Positions 42,456 to 52,465 of a stretch of DNA of 64,000 bases are shown here, in pieces; the stretch's first letter is position 1; each line of letters begins with the position of its first letter. Under the pieces are notes generated by a model, which ran no database searches, was not told the DNA's origin, and saw nothing but the letters and a program-made list of their open reading frames with translations. Source of the DNA: Oegoconia quadripuncta (lineage: Eukaryota; Arthropoda; Insecta; Lepidoptera; Autostichidae). The position numbers and the translations under genes are program-made. The stretch spans positions 18,500,005-18,564,004 of the forward strand of contig OX438757.1 in the NCBI GenBank assembly GCA_949316235.1, written 5' to 3'.

Positions 42456-42836
42456 AAAATGACCTCCCAGATACCACTCTACACCAATCAGTGGTCAAAA
42501 AAAGTTAATTCGTTTTATCTAATTCACGTGGTAATATCGAGCAACCTCCTTTCATCTTTTCACTTCCTTGTTACGTTTTGAAAATATATAGTAAACATTA
42601 CCATCCATCGTTTAATTTTCTCGTTTGACCGGAAACTAACGGTCAATAGTTAACAAACATGTAATGGCTCCCCGGAGGCGATTGGTAGCGGGATCTGGGT
42701 TCGGTTCTCAGTTCCGCAGATTTGTGAGCAAACAACTTATATAATGTGTATTCACTACCCGTGGGGATCGATTCGGAGGATTTTAAGTACAGTAGTCGTA
42801 TTAATAGTTATCGGAAATCTTAATGATTCAAAAATC
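42456..42836. other. No clear feature
   Basis: A degenerate tRNA-like phrase (GGCGATTGGTAGCGGGATCT, GGGTTCGGTTCTCAG) lies at about 42677-42710 but lacks a convincing A box. Confidence 0.3.
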
Positions 42837-42932
42837 TGTGACCCTTTTGGTGTTGCGGGTGTCCATGGGCGGCGGTGATTGCTTTCGATCAGGTGACCAG
42901 CATGCTCGTTTGACGCCCTCTCATATATAAAA
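42837..42932 (+). mobile_element. LINE family T 3' end
   Basis: TGTGACCCTTTTGGTGTTGC to CTCTCATATATAAAAAAAA. Its A run meets the inverted tail of the next LINE. Confidence 0.7.
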
Positions 42933-42934
42933 AA

Positions 42935-43305
42935 AATCAAAATCAAAAATATTTTATTCAATGTAGGATACAAAAATATCACTTATTGAAAGTGAACATG
43001 TTATTATTTTTTTTAAACTACATCGCTTCACAAGGTGTTATGGTTAGGGAGAGGAAGCGACAAGAAACTCCGCAACAACACATCTTTTCAATTGGTTTCC
43101 ATCTTTACAATAATATTACATTTTGTATTACTTATTACAAAACAAAAGAATTAACATAACGACCAGCTAACACCAGACCTCCTTATCGCCTAAATAATCA
43201 TCTATCCTGTAATAACCCTTCTTACACAGAGTTCCTTTAATGTGGCGTTTAAATTTCTGCTCTGTTAAACTTAATACATGTTCGGGTATTTTATTGTAAA
43301 TTACT
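42935..43305 (-). mobile_element. LINE family H 3' end
   Basis: AATCAAAATCAAAAATATTT tail, TTCAATGTAGGATACAAAAA, then the inverse of codons for GYYRTDDYLGDKEVWC. Closely similar to 25885-26478. Confidence 0.8.
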
Positions 43306-43386
43306 GATTATAATAACTACAGTGTAAGACCGAATTGGAGGAGGCTATGATCAGCAGTGGAACACGTAGGCGTGTCAGCTCATAAT

Positions 43387-43480
43387 GTCCTTTTCTCGAA
43401 GTGTCCTTTCTCTGAATGTCCTTTTTCAAAATGCTTTTTCTCGAAGTGTCCTTTTTTTAAAATGTCCCTTTCTCGAAAAA
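43387..43480. repeat. Minisatellite, about six units of 15-16 bp
   Basis: Units of the form TGTCCTTTTTCTCGAA with drift (TGAATGTCC, AAAATGTCC). Confidence 0.8.
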
Positions 43481-43597
43481 ATAAATTCTACAAATTTGCT
43501 AAGTTACAGTTTTTCCAAATAAACGTATAGCCAATTGAACTAGTGAAGAAAGAAGTAATGAAATATAGATCACGAAGAAGTCATTCATAACGAACAA

Positions 43598-43656
43598 GCA
43601 AGCAGCAATGTTAATAGCATTGTTGTGTTCCGGTTGTCGGAGATATGATAGCGAGT
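43598..43656 (+). repeat. SINE family C internal fragment
   Basis: AGCAAGCAGCAATGTTAATA to GTCGGAGATATGATAGCGAG. Confidence 0.65.
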
Positions 43657-43778
43657 TTCTTGCTTGTTCTTCTCAGGGGAAAATTGCCTTTTGAACAAGC
43701 AGTAGCTTTAAAAATGTAACAAACTGACTATTTTAAGTGTACCCTGTGTACCTAGAAAATAAAGTATTTTTGATGTCA
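43657..43778 (+). mobile_element. LINE family E 3' UTR
   Basis: TTTCTTGCTTGTTCTTCTCA to AAAGTATTTTTGATG. Joined directly to the SINE fragment. Confidence 0.7.
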
Positions 43779-43779
43779 T

Positions 43780-44075
43780 TAGATATATTTATATTACTGA
43801 GTCCCTCGCTCACCTGTCGAATTCATCGTCATGCCCTTAATACTATCTATGATCAGACTACTTGTCAAGACAAATCAAACGAACCCAAACTCGATAGGAT
43901 TGCATTGTTTACAGAGATCCTATGGTAACCTTCCGGCTCCATCATCAGACCAGCACAATGATGTCGCAACATTGCATCATCATCACATTTACATTCGTAT
44001 GCAAAATTTTACCTCAATTTAGTACCAAAGAATTGGGTCAAATTCACCTTAAAATATTTCACTTAAACATTCAAA
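43780..44075 (+). repeat. Family R repeat
   Basis: GAACCCAAACTCGATAGGAT, CCGGCTCCATCATCAGACCA, ATTCGTATGCAAAATTTTAC and GGGTCAAATTCACCTT. The most complete family R copy here. Confidence 0.55.
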
Positions 44076-44093
44076 GAAAACAATAAACATTTT

Positions 44094-44416
44094 TTTATGC
44101 ACGACGGGTTCGTACTTGACCTCAATCACACCTGATGTTAAGTGAAGATGAGGTCGAAGGTGGAAGCGTACTGACCCGGAATCTCCAACACATTTTGGGG
44201 GACTGGCTATCTTATCTCTGACAACCGGAATACAACAATTCTATTAACATTGCTGCTTGGCGGCAAATTTAGATAAGATGGTGGTAGCAAGCCAGGCGGA
44301 CATTTAAAATTCCCTACCACCAATCAAGTATTTAAACATGTACCCCGCCTGAGATCGAACCCGCGACCTCCGAATCGTCAACCCAATGTTGTTTACATTG
44401 AGCCACGGAGGCGGTT
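44094..44416 (-). mobile_element. SINE family C, full length
   Basis: TTTTTTATGCACGACGGGTT to GAGCCACGGAGGCGGTT. GTACGA subfamily; small deletion near ACCAATCAAGTATTTAAAC. Confidence 0.86.
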
Positions 44417-44832
44417 AAACAATTCAAATTAAAAGCTTAAATGAAATATTAGGTAAGTTACGTAATAATTTAATGTTATTTAATACCTAGCATGTGTTCA
44501 TTTTGTGTAGCAGATGGCCATGCATGACTCGATGCGCATTGTCGCAATTGTTATCGCCAATGTCGGATCGTGAATGGGATTGCACCTGCCGTGACAGTAG
44601 ACCACACAGACTATATGATTAAAGGTACAAGTAACCTGTTTTAATTCTACGTATGAGAAGTTGGGAGTAGGAGTCATTTCTATTTCAACAAAAATAATTC
44701 TGTAAGAAGAATCAGAATCAAGAATCAATAATTTATTTGCATGAATACAATTATATAAAGTGCTTAATAAAATAGAGAGTTCGATGTATCCAGTCTGCTT
44801 GCAGTCGTGCAAATATTTAATCTACTTACCTA
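44417..44832. other. No recognised feature
   Basis: A 104-codon minus-strand frame at 44498-44812 has no motif I recognise. Confidence 0.4.
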
Positions 44833-44834
44833 TA

Positions 44835-45097
44835 CAGGGTGTAACGGTTAAGTGTAGTCATATTTTAAGGGCTTGTTCTACCCATCAATACGAACAACTT
44901 TTACTATGGGGGCAACTTCGAAATCGCGAAAAAAAAATCAGCTGTTTCATACATTGCATCGGGAGGTTATTGAAATTTTCTATGGAACAGCTGATTTTTT
45001 TTTCGCGATTTCGAAGTTGCCCCCATAGTAAAAGTTGTTCGTATTGATGGGTAGAACAAGCCCTTAAAATATGACTACACTTAACCGTTACACGGTG
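44835..45097. mobile_element. Foldback MITE, copy 2
   Basis: 263 bp with TA at 44833-44834 and 45098-45099. It differs from copy 1 by a single base seen at about 44993 (CAGCTGAT against CAGCTCAT), where this copy keeps the palindrome. Confidence 0.9.
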
Positions 45098-45110
45098 TAT
45101 AATTGTAATC

Positions 45111-45655
45111 CTACACTATTCACAAAATGCTATTCGTGTCATTTATAAATTAGGACCTGGAGTGTCTCTTAGAGATAAGTTTAAGGAAATTATCATCTTA
45201 ACAATGGCTTCTCAATACATTTATGAGAATTTGTTATATGCAAAAAAAATATAACCTTCTTCGATAAAAATAGTGATAGGCACAATGTTAACACAAGGAA
45301 TAAGAACTAGCTATCTGTTTATGTTAGCCGACTTCACAAAGTTAGTAAATCCTTCAATGTATACGCTTTTATAATAAGGTTCCAGTAGACATTCAAAATT
45401 TGCTTTTAAATAAATTTAAAGCAATCATAAAGAAATTATTAGCCAAAGGCTAATATAAAATCAGTGACTATTTGAATGATAAGCAAGCATGGACATAGCT
45501 GTCTTATTATTCATATAATTATCAAATCACAAATTATAACCAATAATCATTTTAAAAGAGCAACCGTTTCTTGCTCGTTCTTCTCTGGGGAGTCAGCTTT
45601 GTGAATGAGCAGTAAATTTAAATGTAATATTAATATTAATAGTGACGTTTTCAAG
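45111..45655 (+). pseudogene. LINE family E-related ORF2 carboxyl end
   Basis: Reads FTKCYSCHL in one frame and SQNAIRVIYKLGPGVSLRDK, FKEIIILTMASQYIYENLLY in the next, then broken codons and the UTR block. Closely similar to 8033-8426 over the last 400 bp. Confidence 0.7.
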
Positions 45656-45835
45656 TGATAATTTTATCCTATGAAATAAAATCTTTACATTTGACAAAAT
45701 AATAAGCTGTCGTTATACATGTCGTTACGGAAATATCAATTTACAAATATATTATTGTCATTGAGTAGCTAGAGAATGCAATGTCTTACGAATCTAAGTA
45801 CTGTTTCACACTATAAAGACATTTGTCATTAAGCA

Positions 45836-46095
45836 ATTTCGTCAATTTCTTTTTAAAACTATCATTGTTCATTATTTTAATATCATCCGGGAGCTTATTA
45901 TGAAGTAATATGCACATATTGAATGATTTTTTTTTTCATAAATAAATGTATGACACGGTGGCTGGTATAATCGATGTGCATACTTAGATCTGTCCTGCCT
46001 GGTGAAGACTTCCGAGTATAGTTGAAAATAGTGGGGATGTCTTGAAAATGATGGGATATGTATCCTATTGGACCAGTTTTCCTTCACATTTGCAG
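45836..46095 (-). pseudogene. LINE family U ORF2 carboxyl end
   Basis: The minus strand reads RLYQPPCHTFIYEKK and LPDDIKIMNNDSFKKKLTK (approximate). Same element as 31488-31702 in the opposite direction, with more 5' sequence. Confidence 0.7.
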
Positions 46096-46137
46096 GGTCT
46101 TGCTGGAAGAAATCTCTTTTTAGAGATAAAATAAATG

Positions 46138-46712
46138 TTTGATTTGAAAAATATTTTTTTGGCTTTATTGGCCTGGTGGTTTGATTAGCTATAGAATCTC
46201 AGTCTGATTAGTTATCAAATCTAAGTTTGATTAGTTATCAAATCTCAGTTTGATTAGCTATCGAATCTAAGTTTGATTAGCTATCGAATGTGAGTTTGAT
46301 TGGCTATCGAATCTAAGTTTGATTAGCTATCGAATCTAAGTTTGATTAGCTATCGAATATAAGTTTGATTAGCTATCGAATCTAACTTTGATTAGCTATC
46401 GAATCTAAGTTTGATTAGCTATCGAATCTAAGTTTGATTAGCTATCGAATATAAGTTTGATTAGCTATCGAATCTAACTTTGATTAGCTATCGAATCTAA
46501 GTTTGATTAGCTATTGAATATAATTTTGATTAGCTATCGAATCTAAGTTTGATTAGCTATCGAATCTAATTTTGATTAGCTATCGAATCTAATTTTGATT
46601 AGCTATCAAATCTCAGTTTGATTAGCTATCGAATCTAAGTTTGATTAGCTATCGAATCTAAGTTTGATTAGGTATCGAATCTAAATTTGATTAGCTATCG
46701 AATCTAAGTGTG
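46138..46712 (+). repeat. 23-bp minisatellite, about 22-23 units, with flanks
   Basis: The unit is TTGATTAGCTATCGAATCTA plus AGT. The left units vary more (ATAGAATCTCAGTC, TTATCAAATC), the central ones are near-uniform. Flanks TTGAAAAATATTTTTTTGGC and TTATTGGCCTGGTGG on the left, GTGTGTGTTTTTATTTTATA on the right, are shared inverted with 41433-41640. Confidence 0.93.
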
Positions 46713-46812
46713 TGTTTTTATTTTATATTTCAAGTGTGTGAAAAAGGCTTTTTATTTCACTCCTCTTTACTTTGAGTGTTAAATCAAAACACTATCTTCT
46801 TTCCCATAATTT

Positions 46813-47045
46813 TGACGACCGATTGGTGTAGTGGATAGTGACCCTGTCAGCGAAACCAACGGTTGCGGGTTCGAATCCCGCGAGTAAATGTTTGTATGAT
46901 GAATACGAACATTTATTCCCGAGTCATGGATGTTGTTATAAATATTTATGTGTGTTAATCCGTTATCTAGTATCCTTATTACAAACTTTGCTTAGCTTGG
47001 GACTAGATGATTGGTGTAAGTGCCCCAAATATTTATTTATTTATA
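46813..47045 (+). mobile_element. SINE family B, full length
   Basis: GACGACCGATTGGTGTAGTG, B box GGGTTCGAATCCCGC, a few bases lost after it (CGCGAGTAAATG), TTTATTTATTTAT tail. Lies at the same relative place as the B copy at 41240-41432. Confidence 0.88.
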
Positions 47046-47651
47046 AAAAGAGATTCGTACATATCGGCTAAGGAATCTCGGAATAACCGTTAAATAATTG
47101 TTTTTTTAAAGCCGTCCGGATTTGGAAGACGTACAGACGGACAAGTAACAAACCCTCCTCTTTGCGTTGGACGTTAAAAAGGCGTAGTAGGACATGTCAA
47201 GGGTCTCGGAACAACAGCCGCACGCACGCTATCACAGTTTTTGTAAAAAAGGGCCAAGTTTCACCGTCGCGTGTTCAGCTTTCGCGTGCAACCCGGCTCT
47301 CCTGAAGTAATTAATATTTATTAATTTAATTACATGTTTTATTACTTTGTGTGGAATGAGCTCGGGAGGGTTTGTAGTTGGTTTTAATTTTTTCACCTGG
47401 AAGGTAATACTTTTCGATGTATACAGTCTGAAAACTGTCTTTGACTCATCTTTATCCTTATCGGTTAAGTCGTAGGCAAATTTTTATTTTCAGAGACAAC
47501 AGTCCATTTATAGGTGTTAGTAACAATGTTTTTATTTCTTATTGTTAGTTACATAACAATTTTAATGAAGACAATGATAAATTTAAAAACGTTTTAGTAA
47601 AAACAATATTGTGTATGAATATAGGCTATGGGTCTAGTTTAAAAAATAGAT
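47046..47651. other. No recognised feature
   Basis: A GC-richer patch at 47100-47300 (AGCCGTCCGGATTTGG; CAACAGCCGCACGCACGC) has no usable frame. Confidence 0.4.
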
Positions 47652-47988
47652 TTAACCGCCTACGTGGCTCAATGTAAACAACATTGGGTATACGATTCAG
47701 AGGTCGCGGGTTCGATCCCCAGCGGGGTACATGTTTAAGTACACGGTTTAGTTTGTGGTAGGGCATTTTAAATGTCCGCCTGGCTAGCTACCAGCATCTT
47801 ATCTAAATCTGCCGCCAAGCAGCAATGTTAATAGCATTGTTGTGTTCCGGTTGTCAGACATAAGATAGCCAGTCCCCCAAATGTGTTGGGGTTTCCGGGT
47901 CAGTACGCTTCCACCTTCGACGTCATCTTCACTTAATATCAGGTGTGATTGAGGTCAAATACCAACCCGTTGTGCATAAAAAAAATAG
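47652..47988 (+). mobile_element. SINE family C, full length
   Basis: AACCGCCTACGTGGCTCAAT to GTTGTGCATAAAAAAA. The 3' marker reads ATACCAACCCGTTGTGC, a third variant also seen at 58195. Confidence 0.88.
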
Positions 47989-48139
47989 ACTATTTGTGTC
48001 TTCATGTACTATACACACATACACACACACCCCAACTCACACATTTCACCAAAAGTCAAGGACATGTTTCGTTATACCTTTACTTCTTAAAAAAATAATT
48101 TCTCCCAAATCTGATGAGTTTTTTTACCGTATGGAAAAA

Positions 48140-48312
48140 AAAAAAAAAAAAAAAATACGCCCCGAATACAGAACCTCCTCCTTTTATGAAGTCGTTTAAA
48201 AATAGGGCATATTAGTCAATTGAAATATAGGAAGTATTGGCATAGGTAGTTTTTTTTTTATAATCATCGAATAAAGCGTTGTGTCATTTGACGGTCGCGT
48301 TTATATTCCATA
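48140..48312. repeat. Family M repeat with poly(A) tract
   Basis: A run of more than 20 A at 48135-48156, then AAATAGGGCATATTAG, GGCATAGGTAGTTTTTTTTT and TTTGACGGTCGCGTTTATAT. Confidence 0.45.
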
Positions 48313-48315
48313 TAA

Positions 48316-48578
48316 TTGGCGTATATAATTCCAGGCTTGGGGAAGGGATTCCACCCGTATGTAGTTAACATACCGAACATTCGCACTAACCGGTTCGACT
48401 CTTCGTTCATAATGCGAACAGCCAAGGCATGGAACTCCCTTCCGGCGTCAGTCTTTCCTGAATCCTACAACCTTGGGATCTTCAAAAGCAGGGTGAATTG
48501 GCATCTACTGAGATCGCGTGCTTCATCTTCGGCCACATCGTCACTTCCCATCAGGTGATCGACCATAAAAAACCATTG
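48316..48578 (+). pseudogene. Jockey-like LINE ORF2 carboxyl end
   Basis: Open frame GFHPYVVNIPNIRTNRFDSS, IMRTAKAWNSLPASVFPESY, NLGIFKSRVNWHLLRSRASS and a stop after SLPIR, then CATAAAAAA. Best preserved example of the family also at 26988 and 56550. Confidence 0.75.
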
Positions 48579-48579
48579 T

Positions 48580-48880
48580 CGACATATCTCGCGTATTAAA
48601 ATTTTTGTGTCTTTCTGTAGATATTACTCTTGTGAATGCTGTGTTCACCTGTTATTGTATTGACACATAATATTAGAACACTACTTTGTTATAATTATTT
48701 TCACCAATGTATGTGCTGTAGGTAATTTAATATAAATATGTTTTAAAGCTCCGTAAAAATCGTCCTCCTCTCTCCAAATTGTTGTGCCCGACAGGGTCCA
48801 TAATGAACCATTGTTTTTTTTTTAATGACCACCTGTACACACATTATGGCATGCAATAAAGAATTGAATTGAATTGGTGA
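48580..48880 (+). mobile_element. Retroelement 3' UTR with (GAATT)n end
   Basis: Ends ATGCAATAAAGAATTGAATTGAATTGG, the AATAAA-plus-tandem-tail form common to the LINE ends here. No coding remnant seen. Confidence 0.4.
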
Positions 48881-48917
48881 TCCTAATAAATAAATCAATA
48901 ATGTTGATTTATTAATT

Positions 48918-48975
48918 ATAACTGAGATCGCGTGCTTCATCTTCGGCCACATCGTCACTGCCCATCTGGTGAGAT
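48918..48975 (+). repeat. Short Jockey-like LINE fragment
   Basis: ACTGAGATCGCGTGCTTCAT, CTTCGGCCACATCGTCACTG and CCCATCTGGTGAGAT equal the end of 48316-48578. Confidence 0.6.
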
Positions 48976-49526
48976 TATTCACTGCAATATGTATATTTTA
49001 GTAGTGAACACTAAAAATTGAATCATAATACCGTTTTAAACTTGGCCGCCTGAAGACAATCAACTTTCACAGGTAATCATAATTAATTTTCACTCTTTAA
49101 TCACAAAATCAATATTTGCCAACCGTTCTTAGCTGCAATATTTATGCATCATGCCACAGAGTAATGTATCCTTACTGCAAACTAACACAAAGAGGCAGCA
49201 GTCAATATGATTGTTTGTTAGATTTTATGCTGTGATGTATGCTACAGAGATTTGTGTAGGTCGTCAACCTTTGCATATGTATATGGCCTTGTTTTTTATG
49301 TGGTCACGACTTGGCGACGATAAACTCTATAAAAAAGGTTGTCCCCTTGTCCTTTGAGATATTGAACTTATTGGTGAGTAAGGATGCTAATAATAAATTC
49401 TATATTTTGATACTGTTTTTAAAGATTAGTAAAGGTACGGTCCACTCCAGTTTTTTTGTTTTTCTTCCTTGTTTCTGTCATAGCTTTATTTTAATATTTG
49501 TCTGCCACGGTGATGTGCATGCTGCA
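48976..49526. other. No recognised feature
   Basis: The 83-codon frame at 49311-49562 has no motif and runs into the next MITE. Confidence 0.4.
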
Positions 49527-49529
49527 CTA

Positions 49530-49845
49530 GGGCCCGTAATAATAAACCATTCTCAAAATTGAGAACAGTTTTGTAATCGGTCTCAAGTAAACGTGTTGAT
49601 TAATAAATCTAACTTGAAACCCGAAAAGCACGTGCATACTCAAGCAGTACTCACTTGAGAGGTGCGCCGAGTTTCACGTATTAATAAACGAAACTCAAGA
49701 CTAGCATTCATTCGCCGCGGAGGCGAATACTTGAGACGATTGATTTTTAAATTAGCACGAGCTTGAGACAGCGTCAACTGCTTAAGACGCATCTCGGTTG
49801 ATACAGCCTCAAGACTTGTATTGAGATTAGTTTATTAATACCGGC
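49530..49845. mobile_element. Harbinger-like MITE
   Basis: Inverted ends GGGCCCGTAATAATAAAC and (inverse) GCCGGTATTAATAAAC, flanked by CTA at 49527-49529 and 49846-49848, the three-base T/A-centred target type of PIF/Harbinger. 316 bp, rich in CTCAAG/CTTGAG words, no coding potential. Confidence 0.65.
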
Positions 49846-50084
49846 CTAGGAGCACGACAGGTGCAATAAAAGTTTAATTCGCGCGAGATAACATTTGCCC
49901 TGCTCATTCACTTGGACGAAATATATAACTATCCCACTCTCACGTCGCGTCGGGCGCGACAAACGCTGTCATGCTATGGGGGGCTGATTACTGTATTTTG
50001 TATCTAAGATCTTATAATGTAGTATTCTTTTCATAAAACCAATGATTCAGTTTTAATTTTCATCAAAATCGTTCTCGAGACTCC

Positions 50085-50160
50085 TTTGAGTACCTTTCGC
50101 TATTCCTCATACTTCTGAATTTGGCCATGCACGTCCACTTGAAAAATTCAACCTGTATAT
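50085..50160 (+). repeat. Single MITE arm related to 54310-54640
   Basis: GAGTACCTTTCGCTATTCCT, TCTGAATTTGGCC and CCACTTGAAAAATTCAACCT match the inverse of 54310-54369. Confidence 0.55.
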
Positions 50161-50204
50161 GGGTATCATAGTCTTTTGGCGGTTAACAATATTTTCAATA
50201 ATAT

Positions 50205-50330
50205 ATATATTATTAAATTCTTTATTGCACACAAAAATAAAATACAAAGAACATTTAACATAGATGATGAAGTGTACAAAGGTGGTCTTATCGCTGATAG
50301 CGATTTCTTCCAGACAACCTCAGTTAAAGA
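50205..50330 (-). repeat. Family F 3' end
   Basis: AAATTCTTTATTGCACACAA to TAGCGATTTCTTCCAGACAA. Confidence 0.55.
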
Positions 50331-50386
50331 AGCTTTTTTAATAAGTAGGTAGTTGGATAGTGCAAAGTAAAAGCTGAATAACTTAA

Positions 50387-51081
50387 ATCCCATCAAAAAC
50401 AATACTTGTCAAAAAAACCAAGTCTCGCAACTCAGTTGTTCTGCGGTAAAAAGTTGTGAGATCCATGTAATACCAAGTCGGTTGTTAATTTATTCAGTCT
50501 CTACTTAAGCGACTTTCTGTCTTAATACGTCCAGTCTCTAAGACCACGATCGTGGTCCATAACAATTGAAAATCATTTGTGTCTGGAATCTCCGTACTCG
50601 AAGCATTAAGTTATTACGTAATAATTAACAGCATCTTATAGTGACGCAGATCAATATTAAAATTCTTTAATGTTTTATATAAATATATCGAGACTTGGCC
50701 ATCGCACTAAATAATTGAATTTACATGTGTTTTCAGGCGATTGAATTTACACGTCTTTTCAGGCGATGGCCAAGTCTCAATATATTTATATAAAACATTA
50801 AAGAATTTTAATATTGATCTGCGTCACTATAAGATGCTGTTAATTATTACGTAATAACTTAATGCTTCGAGTACGGAGATTCCAGACACAAATGATTTTC
50901 AATTGTTATGGACCACGATCGTGGTCTTAGAGACTGGACGTATTAAGACAGAAAGTCGCTTAAGTAGAGACTGAATAAATTAACAACCGACTTGGTATTA
51001 CATGGATCTCACAACTTTTTACCGCAGAACAACTGAGTTGCGAGACTTGGTTTTTTTGACAAGTATTGTTTTTGATGGGAT
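50387..51081. repeat. Long hairpin: 319-bp arms, 57-bp loop
   Basis: The arms 50387-50705 and 50763-51081 pair throughout. I found one mismatch (CGAGAC against TCTCAA, about 50690). The outer ends are ATCCCATC and GATGGGAT, and no target duplication is obvious. The loop contains a direct repeat (TTGAATTTACATGTGTTTTC and TTGAATTTACACGTCTTTTC). Each arm holds smaller palindromes (GACCACGATCGTGGTC, TTATTACGTAATAA). It may be a foldback transposon or, if transcribed, a source of long double-stranded RNA. Confidence 0.93.
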
Positions 51082-51289
51082 CTCATTTCTTTTTGTATTT
51101 TGTAGATACTTAGGTACTTAAAGTATCAATATTTAATTTATTTAAATTATTTATCCGAACAACGTCCAAATTGTAAGCAAATAATATCAGTAAACCAATG
51201 AGAGTAGCCTTTAGTCGTCAAACTAATATAGCAATCGAAATTATCAATGAAAATCGCAAACTTATAGGTAAGAATTCTGGGCACATCCG

Positions 51290-51480
51290 AACAGCATTGG
51301 GTCGCTCGCGCGTATGAGCGCGGCTGCTGCTCGCTCGGCGACATTCACCTTTCCGCGCGCCCCGCCACTGTCCCCGCCCCGCGCCCTCGCGCTAGCACCG
51401 CGCAGCGCGTAGTAACGGCCCGCGCTCACTCGCTAGCATCGCAGCGCGTGGTATATAATTATACAACCTTACGCACTCGT
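51290..51480 (+). promoter_or_regulatory. CpG-rich island followed by a TATA-like word
   Basis: GGTCGCTCGCGCGTATGAGC, CCCGCCACTGTCCCCGCCCC and CTAGCACCGCGCAGCGCGTA, then GTGGTATATAATTATAC at 51448-51464. Strongly unlike its surroundings. It could be a promoter, or a GC-rich repeat end, since similar words appear in insect interspersed repeats. No coding exon follows. Confidence 0.35.
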
Positions 51481-51565
51481 AATAAGTACGAATACGCACG
51501 TAGGTACGTTTTTTGCATTAATAAATAATTTAATACACGTGTTTTCATCACCGGAATACCCATTT

Positions 51566-52085
51566 TTTGCTCGATTTGGCAGGGGCACTACCATGCGCCT
51601 ATATTTATATGGGACTAGCTTAAACCCGCGGCTTCGCACGCAATAATAATAATTGCCGTAAAATAAAATATTGAAAAATTTAATTAACTGAAGACTTGGC
51701 TGTATGGGCTTAATTTTCTTTGCTGTCTTTTCTAGATTTTTTAGTTTTTCCTTGATTCATACACCAAACACTACTTATATTCCAAATTTGAAGCTTCTAG
51801 GTCTGCTAGAAGTGCCTTAGAATTTTGATGATCGGTGAGTCAGTGACTGACGAAATTAAGAAATTTGACCCCTTATAATTCTTAAAAATACTGGTTCAAA
51901 TTGAATGAAATTTTAAATATACGTGTCTTTACAATGCCTGCATAGTTACTGAAAATTTCAGTCTTCTATTTTTATCCACAACGAAGTTACAGGGGGTCGA
52001 AAATGGTCTGAATGGCTTCGAGAAAAGGATGGTACGGCCGTGACGCTTTTTTGCTCGACTTGGTGGGGGCACGGCCGTGCCCCCA
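51566..52085. repeat. Segment bounded by a direct repeat, with terminal palindrome
   Basis: TTTTTTGCTCGATTTGGCAG at about 51565 and TTTTTTGCTCGACTTGGTGG at about 52047 each precede GGGGCAC. The second ends in the 20-bp palindrome GGGGGCACGGCCGTGCCCCC. The interior holds AACCCGCGGCTTCGCACGC, a word of common insect repeats. Element type not determined. Confidence 0.5.
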
Positions 52086-52089
52086 GATA

Positions 52090-52465
52090 TCAGTAGGTAC
52101 ATACGACGATACATAGAAAATACATAGGTATAGTGGAATACATACAAAGATAAACACTTACTAAAATAAACAAACCATATAAATAAGTACAATAATAAAA
52201 TACACATAAATATATATATAACAGTATATACAATTCATTAGAGAGATAAATAATATTCCTTTAGACGCAGTTTAAACACTGCAAGCGATTCTGCGTGGCG
52301 AATATTTAGTGGCAGTGCATTCCACAACTGCGCAGCCTTAATGCCAAAGTAAGGCCTATATGTATATAAGTTATACATATAAGCCTTACGTATTTATTGG
52401 AACTAGAAGAGTTGGGTCTTTCCTATTACTGGTCTCTCAGAGCACTAAAGAAAACATTAATTAAT
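52090..52465 (-). pseudogene. LINE ORF2 carboxyl end
   Basis: The minus strand reads YFGIKAAQLWNALPLNIRHA and ESLAVFKLRLKEYYLSL, then a stop and an AT-rich UTR. A CR1/Jockey-type tail. Upstream codons are broken by a short inverted repeat (AAGGCTTATATGTA). Confidence 0.65.

Noticed and set aside
46180..46710. CRISPR-like regular repeats
   Set aside because: Units are 23 bp and contiguous with no unique spacers, in a eukaryotic repeat context. It is a minisatellite.
52064..52083. Rho-independent terminator at the GC palindrome
   Set aside because: A bacterial feature that does not apply to this eukaryotic sequence, and no T run follows.
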